The translations under genes were made by a program, and so were the position numbers. The notes under the pieces are model-generated. The model was not told where the DNA came from, made no database searches, and worked only from the letters and a program-made list of their open reading frames with translations. Of a stretch of 64,000 nucleotides of DNA, positions 46,310 through 55,460 are shown in pieces; position 1 is the stretch's first letter, and every line of letters starts with the position of its first letter. Origin of the DNA: Chitinophaga sp. Ak27. Its GTDB lineage: Bacteria > Bacteroidota > Bacteroidia > Chitinophagales > Chitinophagaceae. The DNA lies in the NCBI RefSeq assembly GCF_012726295.1, contig NZ_JABAOB010000001.1:930001-994000 (forward strand). Reading direction: 5' to 3'.

Positions 46310-47411
46310 TAAACCGAATAATGATAAAGTACTAAAGATTTTTTCTACGATCCGTTGCCTCAGCAGGGATCAGCTGCCACGTTACCTGGAAGGCCGGTTG
46401 ACAGATGTAGAAAAACACCTGGTAGAGCAGCATCTCACAGATTGCGACCTGTGCTTTGATGCCTTACAGGCATTGGAAAAGGAAGAAAGTACAGAAAGAT
46501 ACCAGGACCTGACCAATAAGCTGCAACGCTATGTACATAGCAGCATTCAGCCTGTTTCCCACACGCAGAAGATAGCCCAGTATACCCGCAAGGAAAGGAA
46601 TAAAGAGCATATGCTGGCGTACTTCTGGATCGTTGCTTTTATCGGGCTCGGTATAGGCAGCGTATATGTAATGCGTGGCCATATCCGGAACCAGCCGCCA
46701 CCCATGCATGTAATGGCCAGTGTGCCCGCCAGGGATAGTGCCGCTGCTACTGCCGCCACCGGTAATCCGCCGGTAGTAACGCCCGTAAATCATACTACTG
46801 CGCCAGCACCAGCACCGGAAGCCTCCCATACGGCACCAGCCACACCACCGGCAAAACCAATCCTGGCGGCAGCCGCGAAGCCTGTAGATTCTGCGGCGTT
46901 GAAGAAAGCAGCCGCTCTGAAAGCTGCGCAACATAAAGCTGCGGCAGACAGTATCCGCAAAGCACAGCAGGCTAACCTGCTGAAGCAAAAGCAGGATTCC
47001 ATCCGTAAAGCCGCAGCGGATAAGGCAAATAAAGATGATAAAGCCAAAGACGATGACACCAAGACGCCAGCAAAACCAGATAATAAGCCTGCCCAGGTAG
47101 CCAAGGAACAAAAGGCGCCAGAACCGGCTAAAAAAGAATCAGCCGCCGCCTCCCCCATCAACAGTGACGAATACCTTTATAAAGCCGCCATGGTATACCA
47201 GCAACAAGGTAACCTGGGCGAAGCAATCGACAGGTACCGCAGACTGGAATCTGTCAGTTCCGGCAAATACGTGGAACTGGCCCGCTATCAACTCGCTATC
47301 TGCTATCGCAGCAAAGGACAAATGGGCAAAGCCCGCCGCATGTTCCGTGAAGTGATACGCATGGACGGCAGCATGAAAGACGCCGCCAAGCAAGCGCTGG
47401 ATAGCATGTAA
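46293..47411 (+). CDS. Zinc-finger anti-sigma-like membrane protein with TPR domain (module 1)
   Basis: 372 residues. The N-terminus has an anti-sigma-type zinc finger (IRCLSRDQLPRYLEGRLTDVEKHLVEQHLTDCDLC; H-x3-C-x2-C near residues 50-57). A transmembrane helix follows (about 108-128, AYFWIVAFIGLGIGSVYVM). Next is a ~150-residue Ala/Lys/Pro-rich linker, TolA-like and probably extended in the periplasm. A C-terminal pair of tetratricopeptide units closes the protein (YLYKAAMVYQQQGNLGEAIDRYRRL; YQLAICYRSKGQMGKARRMFREVI). Likely it holds the sigma factor at the membrane and senses a periplasmic or envelope signal. Confidence 0.8.
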   Translation: MDMLSSKPNNDKVLKIFSTIRCLSRDQLPRYLEGRLTDVEKHLVEQHLTDCDLCFDALQALEKEESTERYQDLTNKLQRYVHSSIQPVSHTQKIAQYTRKERNKEHMLAYFWIVAFIGLGIGSVYVMRGHIRNQPPPMHVMASVPARDSAAATAATGNPPVVTPVNHTTAPAPAPEASHTAPATPPAKPILAAAAKPVDSAALKKAAALKAAQHKAAADSIRKAQQANLLKQKQDSIRKAAADKANKDDKAKDDDTKTPAKPDNKPAQVAKEQKAPEPAKKESAAASPINSDEYLYKAAMVYQQQGNLGEAIDRYRRLESVSSGKYVELARYQLAICYRSKGQMGKARRMFREVIRMDGSMKDAAKQALDSM

Positions 47412-47445
47412 ACTTTTTATATCAAAAAATAATATGGATTTTTGT

Positions 47446-47472
47446 GAATGCTGCATCTAGTATGCAGCATTC
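47446..47472. repeat. 11-bp perfect hairpin between the two sigma modules
   Basis: GAATGCTGCAT (47446-47456) and ATGCAGCATTC (47462-47472) flank a 5-base loop. It starts 35 bases after the stop of the zinc-finger/TPR gene and ends 14 bases before the GTG start of the second sigma gene. The T-rich but interrupted CATTTATTAG follows. It may terminate module 1, or sit in the leader of module 2. A partial -7 box (GATTTTTG, 47437-47444) lies directly before it. Confidence 0.75.
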
Positions 47473-47485
47473 CATTTATTAGCCT

Positions 47486-48067
47486 GTGAATAATCCAGCC
47501 ATACAACAACTAACAGACCAGGAGCTATTACAGCGGTTCAAAGCTGACAACAACAGTGATTGGATCGGTGTGCTGTTTGATCGCTATGCCCTGCTACTGC
47601 TGGGTATATGCATGAAGTACCTGAAGAATGAAGAAGATGCACGGGATGCCGTGCAACAAATCTTTCTCAAGATGTTGTCCGACATCCATAAACATGAGAT
47701 ACAATATTTCAGGGCCTGGATACACCAGGTAACCAAAAACTACTGCCTGATGCAGCTGCGGCAAAAACATATGAAATACAAGGAAGAAATTTCCGACAAG
47801 CATATGGGAGGCATCGCAGCGGAACAGGAAGATAAGCGGGTATACCAGGAAAAGGATTTGCTGCTGGAAAATATGGAACAGGCCATGAACCAGTTGAGTC
47901 CTGAGCAACGGGACTGTGTGCGGCTATTTTATCTGGAGAAGAAATCTTACCAGGAAATAGCTGATCAAACGGGGTATAGTTTACTACAGGTGAAAAGCTA
48001 TATTCAAAATGGCAAGCGAAACCTGAAACTTTTACTGGAAAAACAACAACGCGCAAATAAAAGTTAA
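47486..48067 (+). CDS. ECF sigma factor (module 2, GTG start)
   Basis: 193 residues. Complete sigma-70 region 2 (FDRYALLLLGICMKYLKNEEDARDAVQQIFLKML, then YFRAWIHQVTKNYCLMQLRQ) and region 4 (LSPEQRDCVRLFYLEKKSYQEIADQTGYSLLQVKSYIQNGKRNLKLLL). These direct RNA polymerase to alternative promoters. The frame starts at GTG; no suitable ATG precedes it. The zinc-finger partner follows after 17 bases. It is the intact paralogue of the degenerate sigma factor at 45737. Confidence 0.92.
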   Translation: MNNPAIQQLTDQELLQRFKADNNSDWIGVLFDRYALLLLGICMKYLKNEEDARDAVQQIFLKMLSDIHKHEIQYFRAWIHQVTKNYCLMQLRQKHMKYKEEISDKHMGGIAAEQEDKRVYQEKDLLLENMEQAMNQLSPEQRDCVRLFYLEKKSYQEIADQTGYSLLQVKSYIQNGKRNLKLLLEKQQRANKS

Positions 48068-48084
48068 TTTGCATCCATAGTGAT

Positions 48085-48444
48085 ATGAACGAGCATTTCA
48101 ACGATATCTTTTCAACAACACGCTGTCTTTCACAACAGCAGCTACTGGACTATGTGCAGGGTAAGCTGACGGCTGAAGAACAACATGAAGTAGAAATGCA
48201 CCTGTCTGATTGTGAGCTTTGCAGCGATGCACTGGAAGGGCTGGAAGCTATAAAAGATAAGGAAAAGATCCCCGGGTGGATCCGACAGATGAAATGGGAG
48301 CTGTTGAAAAAACTACGTACCCGTTACCGCTCCCGGAGAAAATCTGAAAATTATATATACCTGGCCGTTATTATCCTCTGTATACTTTTCTTATTACTGG
48401 CACTTTTCTGGGCCTATCATTTTTCTACTGTTAACAGGAGCTAA
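48085..48444 (+). CDS. Zinc-finger anti-sigma-like membrane protein (module 2)
   Basis: 119 residues. The N-terminal zinc finger closely matches the one at 46293: FSTTRCLSQQQLLDYVQGKLTAEEQHEVEMHLSDCELC, with H-x3-C-x2-C. A basic stretch (LLKKLRTRYRSRRKSENY) leads to one transmembrane helix (about residues 92-113, YLAVIILCILFLLLALFWAYHF). There is only a six-residue periplasmic tail, in contrast to the long linker plus TPR of module 1. Likely role: membrane-bound anti-sigma factor for the protein encoded just upstream. Confidence 0.82.
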   Translation: MNEHFNDIFSTTRCLSQQQLLDYVQGKLTAEEQHEVEMHLSDCELCSDALEGLEAIKDKEKIPGWIRQMKWELLKKLRTRYRSRRKSENYIYLAVIILCILFLLLALFWAYHFSTVNRS

Positions 48445-48455
48445 TATTAATAGGA

Positions 48456-48526
48456 GCTAAAAGCTATTGAAGCGAATACCTTACAGATATTAGTTGCACT
48501 GGTCATTCGCGTCAATAGCTTTTAGC
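48456..48526. repeat. Long intergenic palindrome, copy 4
   Basis: Arms 48456-48477 and 48505-48526 pair over 22 bases with a single mismatch; the core GCTATTG/CAATAGC is kept. It lies between the convergent zinc-finger gene (+) and the guanine deaminase gene (-). A direct repeat AGGAGCTAA occurs at 48437-48445 (spanning the stop codon) and 48452-48460, overlapping the left arm. Confidence 0.88.
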
Positions 48527-48541
48527 ATTATGCCTTCTGAT

Positions 48542-49021
48542 TTAATATAATGTCTTATCCCCTTTCTCTTTCCAGTCGCTGAATACATCCAGGGCAGCGG
48601 CTTCCGGCATAGCAATCAGCGGAATCTTTTTATCGGTATGCGGCACATTTATTTCCCGGTAAATGAATGAATCATCAAAATCGATCGCAGCGGCATCTTC
48701 CTTGGTATTGGCATAATATACCCGTTGCGGGCGCGCCCAGTAAATGGCGCCCAGGCACATAGGACATGGCTCGCAGGAGGTATAGATCTCACAATCGTGT
48801 AACTGGAAAGTACCCAGCTTTTTACAGGCAGCACGAATCGCGACTACTTCTGCATGCGCTGTTGGATCAGTATCACAAAGCACCTGGTTCCATCCCTCTC
48901 CCACTATCTCATCACCTCTTACAACAATAGATCCAAAAGGTCCGCCGTCGCCATTTTCCATGCCCCTGCGGGACAACGCTATAGCATGCTGCATAAATCT
49001 TCTTTCTCTTTCTCCCGGCAT
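48542..49021 (-). CDS. guaD: Guanine deaminase (CDA-fold nucleoside deaminase)
   Basis: 159 residues of the cytidine-deaminase-like zinc fold. Zinc and catalytic motifs: TAHAEVVAIRAACKKLG (histidine and proton-shuttle glutamate) and TSCEPCPMCLGAIYWARPQRVYYA (two cysteines). The region DDSFIYREINVPHTDKKIPL and the GDGGPFGSIVVRGDEIVGEGWN N-terminus match Bacillus-type guanine deaminase better than tRNA adenosine deaminase. Expected reaction: guanine to xanthine in purine salvage or breakdown. It lies 140 bases from the clpB stop, with a terminator between. Confidence 0.87.
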   Translation of the reverse strand: MPGERERRFMQHAIALSRRGMENGDGGPFGSIVVRGDEIVGEGWNQVLCDTDPTAHAEVVAIRAACKKLGTFQLHDCEIYTSCEPCPMCLGAIYWARPQRVYYANTKEDAAAIDFDDSFIYREINVPHTDKKIPLIAMPEAAALDVFSDWKEKGDKTLY

Positions 49022-49101
49022 ATCGTTTAAGTTTTGATTCTTTCAAATTTACTGAAAGCGACTGATAAAACCCGCCTCAACGCGGTATAAGTACAGACCA
49101 T

Positions 49102-49130
49102 AAAAAAGCCCCGCGAAGAATCGCGGGGCT
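49102..49130 (-). terminator. Intrinsic terminator of clpB
   Basis: Perfect 10-bp stem AGCCCCGCGA (49107-49116) / TCGCGGGGCT (49121-49130) with the tetraloop AGAA. Read on the minus strand it is followed by six T residues. It lies 32 bases after the clpB stop codon. Confidence 0.95.
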
Positions 49131-49161
49131 TATCGTTAACTATGTATCGTCGTATTTAGAA

Positions 49162-51762
49162 TTACTTGTTTCTTATTACTACTACGCCATCAAACACATC
49201 AATCAACACTGGTTTCGATTTGTCAATGTCGCCTGCGAGAATTTTCTTACTGAGCAGGTTAATGATTTCTTTCTGAATGAGACGTTTCAGCGGTCTTGCT
49301 CCAAACTGCGGGTCGTAACCTTGAACAGAGAGGTATTCGAGCGCATAATCAGAAAATTCCAATATCATGCCATTTTTTGCTACCATGTCCTTCAGTTGTT
49401 GTAACTGAATGTTAATTATTCCTTTAATTTCATTTCTCATCAAAGGCTGGAACATGATTACTTCATCTACCCTGTTCAGGAACTCCGGACGGATGGTTTG
49501 TTTCAGCAATGACATCACTTCTTCCTTCGTTTTATCTACTACTTCCTCCCTATTGGCATCCGTAATCTTTTCAAAGTTTTCCTGGATGATATGACTACCC
49601 ATATTGCTGGTCATGATGATGATCGTATTTTTGAAATTCACCACCCTGCCCTTGTTATCGGTGAGTCGTCCATCGTCCAGTACCTGTAACAAAATGTTAA
49701 AGGTATCCGGGTGTGCTTTTTCGATTTCATCGAGCAGTACCACTGAATATGGTTTACGGCGCACGGCTTCTGTGAGTTGTCCACCTTCATCATATCCAAC
49801 ATATCCCGGAGGCGCTCCTACCAGCCGGCTTACAGAGTGCTTTTCCTGGTATTCGCTCATGTCGATGCGGGTCATCATGTTTTCATCATCGAACAGGTAC
49901 TCTGCCAATGCCTTGGCCAATTCTGTTTTACCTACACCGGTAGTACCCAGGAAGATAAAAGAGCCAATAGGTCGGCGCGGGTCCTGTAATCCTGCACGGC
50001 TGCGGCGAATAGCATCAGATACTGCGATGATGGCTTCATCCTGTCCTACTACCCGTTGGTGCAGCTCTTCTTCCAGGTGCAACAATTTATCTTTTTCACT
50101 CTGCATCATTTTAGATACGGGGATACCAGTTGCTTTTGCCACATTTTCTGCGATATCCTCTGCATCTACTTCCTCTTTAAGAAGACGTTTATGATTGGCA
50201 GATATTTTATTCAATTCTTCGGTCAGGTCGGTTACCAGTTTTTCCTTTTCTTTCACCTTACCATAGCGGATTTCGGCTACGCGTCCAAAATCGCCGTTGC
50301 GTTCGGCCTGTTCAGCTTCCAGCTTCAGGTTTTCGATTGCTGACTTGGCGTTCTGTATCTGGTCTACTACTTCTTTTTCCGCTTGCCATTTAGCTTTGAA
50401 GGTGTTGCGTTCTTCACCGAGGCGGGCAATTTCTTCCCCTAGTTCACGCAGTTTATCTTCATCGTTTTCGCGCTTAATTGCTTCTCTTTCGATTTCCAGT
50501 TGCCTGATCCTTCTTTCCAGCTCATCCAGTTCTTCCGGCATGGAGTTCATTTCCAGCCTGAGCTTTGCTGCGCTTTCATCAATCAGGTCGATGGCCTTAT
50601 CTGGTAAAAAGCGGTCGGTAATATAGCGGTGTGATAATTCAACGGCGGCAATAATAGCTTCGTCTTTGATCAGCACATGGTGATGACTTTCATACTTTTC
50701 TTTCAGTCCGCGTAAGATGGAGATCGCATCTTCTACAGAAGGTTCGTCTACCAGTACTTTCTGAAAGCGGCGTTCGAGCGCTTTATCTTTCTCAAAATAT
50801 TTCTGGTATTCATTGAGCGTGGTAGCACCGATAGCGCGGAGTTCCCCTCGTGCCAGCGCTGGTTTCAGGATATTAGCCGCATCCATGGCTCCTTCCATTG
50901 CACCGGCGCCGATCAGGGTGTGAATCTCATCTATAAAAAGGATGATTTCCCCGTTGCTTTCGGCTACTTCTTTTACCACACCTTTCAATCTTTCCTCAAA
51001 CTCACCACGGTATTTAGCGCCGGCCATGAGGGCTCCCATATCGAGGGCATAGATGATTTTGGATTTCAGGTTTTCCGGTACGTCACCGTTAATGATCCTG
51101 TGTCCAAGGCCTTCTACGATGGCGGTTTTACCTACACCAGGCTCCCCAACCAGGATGGGATTATTTTTTGATCTGCGGGAAAGAATATGTAATGTTCTGC
51201 GGATTTCCTCATCACGGCCAATTACAGGATCGAGTTTCCCTTCCCGGGCCATTTCATTGAGGTTCTTCGCATATTTCTGTAAGGTATTATATTGATTACC
51301 GCCCGTCTGTGAATTAACCGTATCGCCTTTGCGCAGCTCTTTGATAGCGGCTTTCAGTCCTTTTTCGGTTAGTCCGGCGTCTTTTAACAATTTAGCAGTA
51401 TCGTCGCTACCACCAAGAATGCCGAGCAGCAGGTGTTCCACACTTACAAACTCATCTTTAAACTCCTTGATGGCAGCGCCGGCGCGGAGTATTGTGTTGT
51501 TAGCATCGCGGCTAAGGGTTTGACCACCTTCTCCACCTACGATGCGGGGATATTTATTGATCTGCTCATTGAGTTTACTGGTAACAAACGACGTATTCAC
51601 ATCGTTTTTCTTCAGTAAATATTCAATAGGACTATCTTCATCATTTAATAAAGCCTTCAGCAGATGCCCGGTTTCGATGGACTGGTTCTGATTGTTAAAG
51701 GCCAGTTGCTGTGCTTGTTGCAGTATTTCCTGCGATTTTATAGTGAAATTATTCAAATTCAT
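49162..51762 (-). CDS. clpB: ATP-dependent disaggregase ClpB
   Basis: Hsp100 chaperone that extracts and unfolds aggregated proteins with DnaK. 866 residues, normal length. In order: the N-terminal Clp-N repeat domain (about 1-145), AAA-1 with Walker [15 protein letters not shown] and Walker [16 protein letters not shown], and a coiled-coil middle domain (about 405-530, rich in Glu/Lys: [22 protein letters not shown]). AAA-2 has [19 protein letters not shown] and [16 protein letters not shown], and the C-terminal domain reads [18 protein letters not shown]. The middle domain separates it from ClpA and ClpC. No partner gene is adjacent. Confidence 0.98.
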   Translation of the reverse strand: MNLNNFTIKSQEILQQAQQLAFNNQNQSIETGHLLKALLNDEDSPIEYLLKKNDVNTSFVTSKLNEQINKYPRIVGGEGGQTLSRDANNTILRAGAAIKEFKDEFVSVEHLLLGILGGSDDTAKLLKDAGLTEKGLKAAIKELRKGDTVNSQTGGNQYNTLQKYAKNLNEMAREGKLDPVIGRDEEIRRTLHILSRRSKNNPILVGEPGVGKTAIVEGLGHRIINGDVPENLKSKIIYALDMGALMAGAKYRGEFEERLKGVVKEVAESNGEIILFIDEIHTLIGAGAMEGAMDAANILKPALARGELRAIGATTLNEYQKYFEKDKALERRFQKVLVDEPSVEDAISILRGLKEKYESHHHVLIKDEAIIAAVELSHRYITDRFLPDKAIDLIDESAAKLRLEMNSMPEELDELERRIRQLEIEREAIKRENDEDKLRELGEEIARLGEERNTFKAKWQAEKEVVDQIQNAKSAIENLKLEAEQAERNGDFGRVAEIRYGKVKEKEKLVTDLTEELNKISANHKRLLKEEVDAEDIAENVAKATGIPVSKMMQSEKDKLLHLEEELHQRVVGQDEAIIAVSDAIRRSRAGLQDPRRPIGSFIFLGTTGVGKTELAKALAEYLFDDENMMTRIDMSEYQEKHSVSRLVGAPPGYVGYDEGGQLTEAVRRKPYSVVLLDEIEKAHPDTFNILLQVLDDGRLTDNKGRVVNFKNTIIIMTSNMGSHIIQENFEKITDANREEVVDKTKEEVMSLLKQTIRPEFLNRVDEVIMFQPLMRNEIKGIINIQLQQLKDMVAKNGMILEFSDYALEYLSVQGYDPQFGARPLKRLIQKEIINLLSKKILAGDIDKSKPVLIDVFDGVVVIRNK

Positions 51763-52145
51763 ATCTAGTTATTTTTCTCCTTTTTTTGATGTCATCAAAC
51801 ATGTTTAGGTAACAACAAACCCTGATCCAATGTTGTATATCCGGAAATTATGACATATACAATAAAGTTTTACTGCATTTTTAGCAGAAAGAGAAGGAGG
51901 AGACTGCTATTTTTTCAGGTTCACAGTATATCTGAAGCTTGGGCGGGCGAGATGTACTGCGTTAGAGATCAATTCATTAATTGAGGAAAAGCAGGTATTC
52001 CCGGTAATATGCCAGGTTAATTCTGACAGAATCAAACAACACGGCCGACTCTGTTGTTATAAAATTCCTGTGACGGCATAGTGGTATACCCATAGAGAAG
52101 TATCAAATCTAAGCAATACATTCCTCATTATTAAACCCTACAATT
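51763..52145. other. Divergent intergenic region between clpB and the OmpA-like gene
   Basis: 383 bases, AT-rich, presumably holding promoters for both divergent genes. Small structures seen: the inverted repeat TCAATT-4-AATTGA (51969-51984), and CTGC/GCAG motifs near 51872-51908 ending in ATTTTTTC that could form two alternative hairpins. A minus-strand -7 box match (CAAATCTA, 52104-52111) would give clpB a leader of about 340 bases. None is strong enough to call a functional element, and no gene is seen. Confidence 0.4.
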
Positions 52146-53426
52146 ATGTCTTTCGATTTACTGGAAAGCGCCAAGAACATTTTCAACAACAATGTAGTTA
52201 GTCAGGCTTCCTCACAACTTGGAGAGAGTGAAGGAGGTATTCAGAAAGCATTAAGTGGAATTGTGCCGGTGGTATTAAGCGGACTGTTAAACAAGGCCGG
52301 ATCATCGGGTAATGCGGGCAGTTTACTGGACATGGTAAAAGGAGTAGCCGGGGATGCCAATCCAGGCGCTGTAGCCGGTGCGATCCAGGGTGGTGCAGGT
52401 GGTTTACTCGCCAAGGGGGCAGACCTGCTGCGCAGTTTATTCGGTGAAAAAGTTGATGCTATTATCAGTATGGTGTCTAATTTTGCGGGGATAAAGGAAT
52501 CATCGGCCGGTACGTTACTACAATCAGCGGCGCCAGCCACATTAGGTACCGTGGGGCAATATGCGGTACAAAACAATCTCACGCCCAATTCATTTCTATC
52601 ATTATTGGATACTCAAAAAGATAAGATCCTGGGCGCTATACCAGGAGGATTGAATATCGCCGGCATACTGGGCCTGGGCAGCATTGGAGAGCTAGGAAAG
52701 AAGCTCGGGGGACTTGCCAGCGGCCTTGGCAGCGCCGCCACTACCACTGCCGGTGCAGTAAACCTGAAACAAGCCAACAGCAGTAATCGCTGGATATGGT
52801 CGCTGTTATTGATATTGATTGCCATCATACTACTGTGGTACCTGATGCGGGGTTGCGGTGGCAATAAAACAGGTACCACTACTACCGATAGTATCAGCAC
52901 CGGGCAGCTGGCAGATTCCGCTTCTATGACCGTACCGAGTCCGACCGCGGCAGCTACCACCCGGGAAAGCATTAAAGTCACGCTACCAGATGGTACCGTA
53001 CTGGATGCGTTCAAAGGAGGTATAGAAGACCAGTTGGTCGCCTTCCTGAAAGATGATAGCCGCAAGCCAGGCAAAGATGTATGGTTTGATTTCGACAACC
53101 TCAATTTCAAAACCGGTAGTGCAGAATTAACAGAAGAAAGTATGAAGCAGGTAGGTAATATTGCCGCTATTCTGAAAGCCTTCCCGAAATCGAAAATCAA
53201 AATAGGCGGTTATACCGACCGTACCGGCGATAGTACCGCCAATCTCCGTCTTTCTAAAGAACGGGCAACATCTGTGCTAACGGCATTGAAGAAACAAAAC
53301 GCCAATGAAGCCCAGCTGTTGGGAGCAGAAGGCTATGGTTCACAATTTGCCAAAGCTGCCGCAGATGCGCCGGATGAAGAACGGAAAAAAGACAGACATA
53401 TTTCTGTAAGCGTGAGGGAAAAATAA
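52146..53426 (+). CDS. DUF937-OmpA fusion membrane protein
   Basis: 426 residues. The N-terminal ~200 residues are a glycine/alanine/leucine-rich DUF937 (YidB-like) region (SFDLLESAKNIFNNNVVSQASSQLGESEGGIQKAL; GIVPVVLSGLLNKAG). A transmembrane helix lies at residues 216-234, a Ser/Thr-rich linker follows, and the C-terminal OmpA peptidoglycan-binding domain (about 310-426) has FDNLNFKTGSAELTEESMKQVGNIAAIL and IGGYTDRTGDSTANLRLSKERATSV. There is no N-terminal signal peptide, so the DUF937 part would be cytoplasmic and the OmpA domain periplasmic, tying the membrane to the cell wall (inference). Confidence 0.88.
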   Translation: MSFDLLESAKNIFNNNVVSQASSQLGESEGGIQKALSGIVPVVLSGLLNKAGSSGNAGSLLDMVKGVAGDANPGAVAGAIQGGAGGLLAKGADLLRSLFGEKVDAIISMVSNFAGIKESSAGTLLQSAAPATLGTVGQYAVQNNLTPNSFLSLLDTQKDKILGAIPGGLNIAGILGLGSIGELGKKLGGLASGLGSAATTTAGAVNLKQANSSNRWIWSLLLILIAIILLWYLMRGCGGNKTGTTTTDSISTGQLADSASMTVPSPTAAATTRESIKVTLPDGTVLDAFKGGIEDQLVAFLKDDSRKPGKDVWFDFDNLNFKTGSAELTEESMKQVGNIAAILKAFPKSKIKIGGYTDRTGDSTANLRLSKERATSVLTALKKQNANEAQLLGAEGYGSQFAKAAADAPDEERKKDRHISVSVREK

Positions 53427-53433
53427 ATGTTGA

Positions 53434-53541
53434 GCAGAAAGCAGAAAGGAGAAAGCTATTGTGGAGAATGATTAAAGCGAATTTTAAATACTCGCTAAGT
53501 TCCTCTCCGCAATAGCTTTCTCCTTTCTGCTTTATGCTTTC
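53434..53541. repeat. Long intergenic palindrome, copy 5
   Basis: Arms 53440-53467 and 53504-53531 pair over 28 bases with one G-T pair. The loop holds a nested stem AGCGA (53476) / TCGCT (53492), as in copy 3. It lies between the convergent OmpA-like gene (+) and a DUF3857 gene (-), starting 7 bases after the former's stop and reaching the latter's stop. Confidence 0.9.
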
Positions 53542-53543
53542 TA

Positions 53544-55457
53544 CTACTCTTTCACCAATACCAACCGGTTTCTATCTGCCCGGTAAATACCACCATAAAA
53601 CTTCACGAGCTCCGGGTATTCTGCAGCAGGGAATGTACCCGACTGCCGTTCCATTTTTCGTATATAAGTTACCGTATTGCCTTTTAATAGGACAGAGGCG
53701 CTATAGTTCCCAAATTTTGAAGACAGGCTTACAGGTGTTGGTACTGATTCCGGCTTATACCCTACAGGGAGGATGATCTCTACGGAATCAATGTCGCGGT
53801 AGGCCATATTCAACCGGATATCCGATTGACGGGTTGTATCAAGTTCCAACTTTATTCCATCGCGGGCGAAAATATTGGGAGTGATAAACATTCGTTTACC
53901 CGTTACCGTGGCATAGTTATTCCCTTTTACCTTTATCATCTCCTCAATAGCCGGGGTGGCAGTTTCCAGCTCTTTATAATTATAATCTACAATATCATAG
54001 CTCGACAGTCCCAAGCCTTTCCGCAACATTTCCAGTTGCTTTTCCCGGCTCAGGCGATGAATTGCATTGCGTAAATCATCCTGTTGGAGACCACTGGTCA
54101 CTTTTATTGCGCTCAGCATCATGTTTCCACTGGAATCTACGGTAGCATTAATATGGCGGATTTGTTGGTTACAATCCATGCCATACACAGGTGTTCTTAC
54201 TAGTTTACTATCTTTTTCATCCAGCAGTAATACGGGCCTGTTGTCTGTAAAACCTCCCAGGTAGCCGGCAGGCAAATAGGGATCGGTGCATTCCAGCCAG
54301 GTGGTGTCCTTCTCACCGGGCACACACAGGATGGCGTGGTTGAACTGGGAAGATGGAAAGTCCTCACGGATAGTATGTGCATTTTCGCCTGCCTTTGCGA
54401 ATACACAATTGGATTTGATACCTGCTTCTTTCAATAATGCCATCATGTAGTTGGATAATGCTTTACAATCACCGTAGCCTTTAGTAGCTACCGAAGCCGC
54501 ATCAAAAGTTTGCCACCCTCCTATTCCCAGCTGTATGCTAATGTAGCGGTTGTTGCGCTGCATAAACTTGTAGAGTGTTTTTATCTTTTCTTCCCGGCTA
54601 TGCAGTCCGTCGGTCAGTTCATGCACTTTTGCTTTGGCGGCATCAGGTAACACATCCCGGCCGGCATTGAGCTGGTAAAAAAAAGTGCCCAGTCCTTTCC
54701 AGGAATTTGAGTTGCCCTTATACTTATCCAATTCAAAATCAGTAGTGCCCAAGAATACCGCAGGTGTACGGCGGTAAAACTCCACGGCATTTAACTCTGG
54801 TTTTAGCGCTTTGATCTGTTTTATTTCCCAGGCGTATGTTTTGGTATCCCTATTGGTAGTGATAACTGGTTCCCCGTTGTATAAATAGCTGCGGAAGCGC
54901 AGGGTAAAATCGGCTGGTGCCGTTACTTTCAGGGTACTTTGTTCTACTGTACAATCGCTATTTGATTGTGGTATCCAGGTGGGAATCGAAAGGGTGCTGT
55001 AAGAGCGTTCACTGATTTCATATTCTATCGTATAGGGGTATACGTTATAATAGAATTGATGCACTTTTATGCGCTCATCCGTCATCAGGCTCCCATCATC
55101 TACTGCGCTCAGGTCTTTGATATCGCTTTGTTTGAGGCGTTTTACCTGTTTTCCTTCCGCATCATAGAGACTACCGCTGATACCAAGTATTTCGCTGAGC
55201 TTACTGTAGGAAACGGCCAGTTTGGCGTAATTGGCGCCTGCTTCATCCAACACGGTAATAACGTAGTGCCGGTTGACACGCACATCCGTGAGATCGTTTA
55301 TCCGGATGGTCGTTTCTTCCAGGCGCTTAACGATGTGTGCATTCTCTTTCAGAGCGGCAGGAATGGTTTTCACCGGGTATTCGGGATCGCCCGCCCATGC
55401 GGGCCGGGCAGCCACAGCAAGCAACACTGCGGCGATGGTTGTTAACAGGTTATGCAT
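53544..55457 (-). CDS. DUF3857 / transglutaminase-like secreted protein (intact active site)
   Basis: 637 residues. The signal peptide is MHNLLTTIAAVLLAVAARPAWAG. A DUF3857 beta domain (about 50-230) comes first, then a transglutaminase-like cysteine-protease fold (about 270-380). The catalytic cysteine is in GYGDCKALSNYMMALLKEAGIKSNCV and the histidine in SQFNHAILCVPG, followed by TTWLECTDPYLPAGYLG, which can supply the acidic residue. A C-terminal beta domain (DUF3858-like) ends the protein. Expected to act in the periplasm or at the cell surface on unknown peptides. It follows the paralogous gene by 3 bases, so the two are an operon. Confidence 0.87.
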   Translation of the reverse strand: MHNLLTTIAAVLLAVAARPAWAGDPEYPVKTIPAALKENAHIVKRLEETTIRINDLTDVRVNRHYVITVLDEAGANYAKLAVSYSKLSEILGISGSLYDAEGKQVKRLKQSDIKDLSAVDDGSLMTDERIKVHQFYYNVYPYTIEYEISERSYSTLSIPTWIPQSNSDCTVEQSTLKVTAPADFTLRFRSYLYNGEPVITTNRDTKTYAWEIKQIKALKPELNAVEFYRRTPAVFLGTTDFELDKYKGNSNSWKGLGTFFYQLNAGRDVLPDAAKAKVHELTDGLHSREEKIKTLYKFMQRNNRYISIQLGIGGWQTFDAASVATKGYGDCKALSNYMMALLKEAGIKSNCVFAKAGENAHTIREDFPSSQFNHAILCVPGEKDTTWLECTDPYLPAGYLGGFTDNRPVLLLDEKDSKLVRTPVYGMDCNQQIRHINATVDSSGNMMLSAIKVTSGLQQDDLRNAIHRLSREKQLEMLRKGLGLSSYDIVDYNYKELETATPAIEEMIKVKGNNYATVTGKRMFITPNIFARDGIKLELDTTRQSDIRLNMAYRDIDSVEIILPVGYKPESVPTPVSLSSKFGNYSASVLLKGNTVTYIRKMERQSGTFPAAEYPELVKFYGGIYRADRNRLVLVKE

Positions 55458-55460
55458 ACG

